Assembly: GCA_947623645.1 (NCBI GenBank)
Contig: CANQHK010000020.1
Coordinates: 1 to 13,122 of the forward strand
Reading direction: 5' to 3'
DNA: 13,122 bases
Source of the DNA: an uncultured Bacilli bacterium
GTDB lineage: Bacteria; Bacillota_I; Bacilli_A; RF39; UBA660
A program made the translations under genes and the position numbers. Position 1 is the stretch's first letter; the number at the start of each line of letters is the position of its first letter. Below are positions 13,104 through 13,122 of this stretch, piece after piece. Below the pieces are notes generated by a model. That model did no database searches, was not told the DNA's origin, and was given only the letters and a program-made list of their open reading frames with translations.

Positions 13104-13122
13104 TAACAAAAAAATTAATTTA

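Overview
The window is AT-rich (about 30% GC by eye), densely coded and almost all on the plus strand. The genes have clear Shine-Dalgarno sites and read with the standard genetic code: TGA ends several genes and tryptophan is TGG, which argues against Mycoplasma. Gene content and order (ecfA1-ecfA2-ecfT-truA; pgk and tpiA with a diacylglycerol glucosyltransferase-like gene) suggest a low-GC Firmicute, probably a small-genome Bacilli/Mollicutes-related lineage of the uncultured gut type. The exact taxon is inference.

Region 1 (1-2951) is the end of an operon with the usual ecfA1-ecfA2-ecfT-truA order. truA looks intact, but both ATPases have lost residues normally needed for ATP hydrolysis and the EcfT-like protein lacks its usual coupling motifs. 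Region 2 (2948-3567) holds a convergent small XRE regulator. It is divergent from an unrecognised 91-residue protein, and a perfect 6+6 bp dyad lies between the two promoters. Region 3 (3592-8657) looks like one operon bounded by a good promoter (TTGCCA-17-TATAAT) and a hairpin terminator. It encodes a P1B-type ATPase homologue without its phosphorylatable Asp, CPC-type motif or TGES loop, then an intact formate-tetrahydrofolate ligase, then a membrane-anchored HExxH protein. Region 4 (8697-13019) is a second operon: pgk, a YbhN-like flippase-family membrane protein, a GT4 glucosyltransferase, tpiA and a 51-residue single-pass membrane protein overlapping tpiA by 4 bases. The last 100 bases are non-coding and carry a perfect 15-bp palindrome and two exact 14-bp direct repeats, possibly the edge of a mobile element.

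The most unusual signal is that three transport-ATPase homologues within 5.4 kb (EcfA1-like, EcfA2-like, P1B-like) keep full-length open frames and their fold landmarks but have lost catalytic residues, while the metabolic enzymes beside them keep theirs. This looks like retained pseudoenzymes rather than random decay. No RNA genes, CRISPR arrays or complete insertion sequences were seen, and no gene-free stretch exceeds about 125 bases.
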